DNA of 6,522 nt from Gammaproteobacteria bacterium (GTDB taxonomy: Bacteria > Pseudomonadota > Gammaproteobacteria > GCA-001735895). The DNA is taken from assembly GCA_024763185.1 (NCBI GenBank), contig JANTFY010000136.1, positions 1 through 6,522 of the forward strand, in the 5' to 3' direction. A program made the translations under genes and the position numbers. The notes under the pieces were generated by a model. It did no database searches. It was not told where the DNA came from and was given only the letters and a program-made list of their open reading frames with translations. Positions 4,526 to 6,522 of the stretch are shown here, one piece after another. Each line of letters opens with the position of its first letter. The stretch's first letter is position 1.

Positions 4526-6433
4526 ATGCTGAAACTTGAAAACCTGGCGTTACGACGCGGCCCGTTGCTGCTGTTTGAAGAGGTTGATCTTAGCGTGCAC
4601 GCCGGGCAGAAGCTGGGCCTGACCGGCGCCAATGGCTGTGGCAAATCGTCCCTGTTGGGTTTGATCATGGGCGAGTTGCAGGCGGATGAAGGCGAATTTT
4701 ACCTGGCATCGGACTGGGTGATTGCACACGTTTCGCAGGAAACCGAATCGCTTGAACGCAGCGCGATAGAGTTCGTGATGGATGGCGACCAGGAGTTGCG
4801 TGAATTGCAGGACCGGCTGCAACATGCCGAGCAACAGCAGGATGGGCATGAGATATCGGCCTGTCATGTACGGCTGGAAGAGATTGACGGTTACCAGGCG
4901 TACAGTCGTGCCGCGCGTCTGTTAACCGGCCTCAGTTTCAGCGAAGCCGACCTGCAACGGCCCATGAACGATTTTTCCGGCGGTTGGCGCATGCGCCTGA
5001 ACCTGGCGCGTGCACTGATGTGTCGGTCCGACCTGCTGTTACTGGATGAACCCACCAATCACCTGGACCTGGATGCGGTCATCTGGCTGGAGCAATGGCT
5101 CAAGCGTTACCCTGGAACCCTGATCATGATTTCACACGACCGCGATTTCCTGGACGCCGTGGTGACCAGTATTGCCCATGTCGAGCAACAGCATATACGT
5201 CTGTACAAGGGCAATTATTCAGCCTTTGAAAAATTGCGAGCCGAACGCCTGGCGCAGCAGCAAAGCAACTACGAAAAACAGCAGAAAACCATCAAGCATA
5301 TGCAGGCCTTTGTCGACCGCTTCAAGGCCAAGGCGACCAAGGCCAAGCAGGCGCAGAGCCGGGTCAAGGCGCTGGAGCGCATGGCATTGATTGCACCGGC
5401 ACATGTCGACTCTCCGTTTAAATTTGAATTTGCCGAACCGGACGTGCTACCCGGATTCTTGATGCGCATCGATGACGTCAGTGCCGGCTATGCGCAAGTG
5501 AGTGTTTTGCAAAAGGTGAACCTGTCGTTACTACCGGGTGAACGCATTGGTTTGCTGGGTTTAAACGGCGCCGGTAAATCGACGTTGATCAAATTGATAG
5601 CCGGGGAGATTGAGCCTCAGTGCGGCCGAATAGAACGTGCCAAGGACCTCAAGGTGGGCTACTTTGCCCAGCATCAGCTCGAACAACTGGATGTGCAGGC
5701 CTCGGCATTATTACACCTGCAACGCATCGACCCCCTGGCCAGCGAAAAAGCCATGCGTGCCTACCTCGGAGGTTTCAATTTTCAGGGTGACAAGGTACTG
5801 GAACCGGTGGGCCCGTTCTCGGGGGGTGAAAAAGCGCGCCTGGTGCTGGCCCTGCTGATCTGGCAAAAACCCAACCTGTTGCTGCTCGATGAACCCACCA
5901 ATCACCTCGACCTGGAAATGCGCCTGGCACTGAATAATGCGATTCAATCCTTTTCCGGCAGCGTGATACTGGTCTCGCACGATCGTCACCTGCTGCGTAC
6001 CGTGTGTGATGATCTGTTGTTGGTGGATCAGGGCAAAGTACAGACTTTCAAACAGGACCTGGATGATTATCCGCGTTGGCTGGCGGACAGAAAAAACCAG
6101 CAGCTCGACAGTGGATCGAAAAGTGTCCGCAGCGGGTTGAGCAAGAAAGAAAAAAAGAAACTGGAAGCCGAGTTTCGCAAAAGCGTACAGCCGCAACTCA
6201 ATCGCCAGAAGCGGCTGGAACGCGCCATGGAAAAAAACCAGCAACAACTCAAACAGGCAGAACAGCAACTGGCGGACAGCGATATGTACCTTGCAGAACA
6301 CAAGGACCGGTTACAGAATACCCTGTTCGAACAGGCGCGTCTGAAGAAGGAACTGGAAGAGGTTGAAATGGAATGGTTCGAGATCAGCGAGGAACTGGAG
6401 CAATTACAGGCGGACTTTGAAGCCTCGGTTTAG
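4526..6433 (+). CDS. yheS: ABC-F family ribosome-associated ATPase YheS
   Basis: This 635-residue protein aligns along its whole length with E. coli YheS (about 637 residues). It has two ABC ATPase domains and no membrane segment. Domain 1 has Walker A GANGCGKSS (34-42), signature SGGWR (151-155), Walker B plus LLLLDEPTNHLD with catalytic Glu175, and SHDRDF (203-208). The inter-domain linker (about 225-300) includes AFVDRFKAKATKAKQAQSR, the ABC-F P-site tRNA-interaction region. Domain 2 has GLNGAGKST (345-353), SGGEKAR (432-438), Glu456 and SHDRHL (484-489). Residues about 538-630 form a charged C-terminal coiled coil, beginning with the basic run LSKKEKKKLEAEF. ABC-F proteins bind the ribosomal E site and ease stalled or difficult translation; they are not transporters. 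All catalytic residues are intact. The ATG at 4526 is chosen because homology starts at MLKLENLALRRG. The in-frame ATG at 4472 would add 18 residues read from a palindrome. The Shine-Dalgarno sequence is weak. Confidence 0.96.
   Translation: MLKLENLALRRGPLLLFEEVDLSVHAGQKLGLTGANGCGKSSLLGLIMGELQADEGEFYLASDWVIAHVSQETESLERSAIEFVMDGDQELRELQDRLQHAEQQQDGHEISACHVRLEEIDGYQAYSRAARLLTGLSFSEADLQRPMNDFSGGWRMRLNLARALMCRSDLLLLDEPTNHLDLDAVIWLEQWLKRYPGTLIMISHDRDFLDAVVTSIAHVEQQHIRLYKGNYSAFEKLRAERLAQQQSNYEKQQKTIKHMQAFVDRFKAKATKAKQAQSRVKALERMALIAPAHVDSPFKFEFAEPDVLPGFLMRIDDVSAGYAQVSVLQKVNLSLLPGERIGLLGLNGAGKSTLIKLIAGEIEPQCGRIERAKDLKVGYFAQHQLEQLDVQASALLHLQRIDPLASEKAMRAYLGGFNFQGDKVLEPVGPFSGGEKARLVLALLIWQKPNLLLLDEPTNHLDLEMRLALNNAIQSFSGSVILVSHDRHLLRTVCDDLLLVDQGKVQTFKQDLDDYPRWLADRKNQQLDSGSKSVRSGLSKKEKKKLEAEFRKSVQPQLNRQKRLERAMEKNQQQLKQAEQQLADSDMYLAEHKDRLQNTLFEQARLKKELEEVEMEWFEISEELEQLQADFEASV
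5045..5916 (+). repeat. Near-identical 29-base direct repeats inside yheS
   Basis: The DNA for DEPTNHLDLD/E in the two ABC domains (5045-5073 and 5888-5916) differs at only 1 of 29 bases. The copies are 843 bases apart, exactly 281 codons and in the same frame. The protein motif explains the similarity, but the synonymous positions agree as well. Confidence 0.8.
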
Positions 6434-6522
6434 CTGTAAAGGCCTGGAAAATATCCTAGATCATTAAATTTACATGTCGACATGATCTGACAGCAGACAT
6501 TGTGTTGTGCACCGTAATAGTC
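6434..6522. other. Region downstream of yheS with a perfect 12-base palindrome
   Basis: No gene is seen in these last 89 bases. CATGTCGACATG (6473-6484) is a perfect palindrome. AGATCAT (6458-6464) and ATGATCT (6482-6488) form an alternative, overlapping inverted repeat. No T-rich tract follows on the plus strand, so neither looks like a standard terminator for yheS. They could be an operator for a gene beyond the window. Confidence 0.5.

Noticed and set aside
5711..6301. 196-codon open frame on the minus strand
   Set aside because: It lies wholly opposite yheS, shows no recognisable domain, and is explained by the codon composition of the real gene.
6076..6366. 96-codon plus-strand open frame inside the yheS 3' region
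   Set aside because: It is a +1 or +2 frame shadow of the Lys/Glu/Gln-rich coiled-coil codons and has no ribosome binding site or domain.

Overview
The window looks like ordinary chromosomal DNA of a gammaproteobacterium. This is inferred from three things: a complete YheS-type ABC-F ATPase very close to the enterobacterial protein, a DUF3581 protein (a family I know mainly from gammaproteobacteria), and a TusA/DsrE2 sulfur-relay pair of the kind common in sulfur-metabolising gammaproteobacteria. The species cannot be named from this sequence.

Layout. Positions 2-328 (+) are the 3' end of a glycerophosphodiester phosphodiesterase gene, translationally coupled through an ATGA overlap to a stand-alone class I glutamine amidotransferase (325-1197, +). 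Convergent to it is an unrecognised small membrane protein (1266-1826, -) with one transmembrane helix and 13 uninterrupted heptads. A 347-base AT-rich intergenic region (1827-2173) follows and ends in a strong sigma70 promoter.

The most interesting unit is 2139-3659 (+): a TetR-family repressor, then tusA, then dsrE2. The TetR gene and the tusA-dsrE2 pair are each preceded by a related palindromic operator built on GACCGGTC and overlapping a TTGACT -35 box. This points to one repressor controlling both itself and the two sulfur-carrier genes. The repressor has a Cys and a Lys at positions matching the redox-switch residues of E. coli NemR, so the unit can be read as a candidate oxidant- or sulfur-responsive sulfur-trafficking module. 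The TetR transcript is predicted to be leaderless or nearly so.

A strong hairpin (3674-3708) separates dsrE2 from the convergent DUF3581 gene (3714-4421, -), which carries a hydratase-like GDxNPxH motif. That gene and yheS (4526-6433, +) diverge from a 104-base region holding a 12-base direct repeat and a GC-rich REP-like palindrome. The last 89 bases hold no gene, but do hold a perfect 12-base palindrome.

No RNA genes, insertion sequences, CRISPR arrays, prophage genes or origins were seen.
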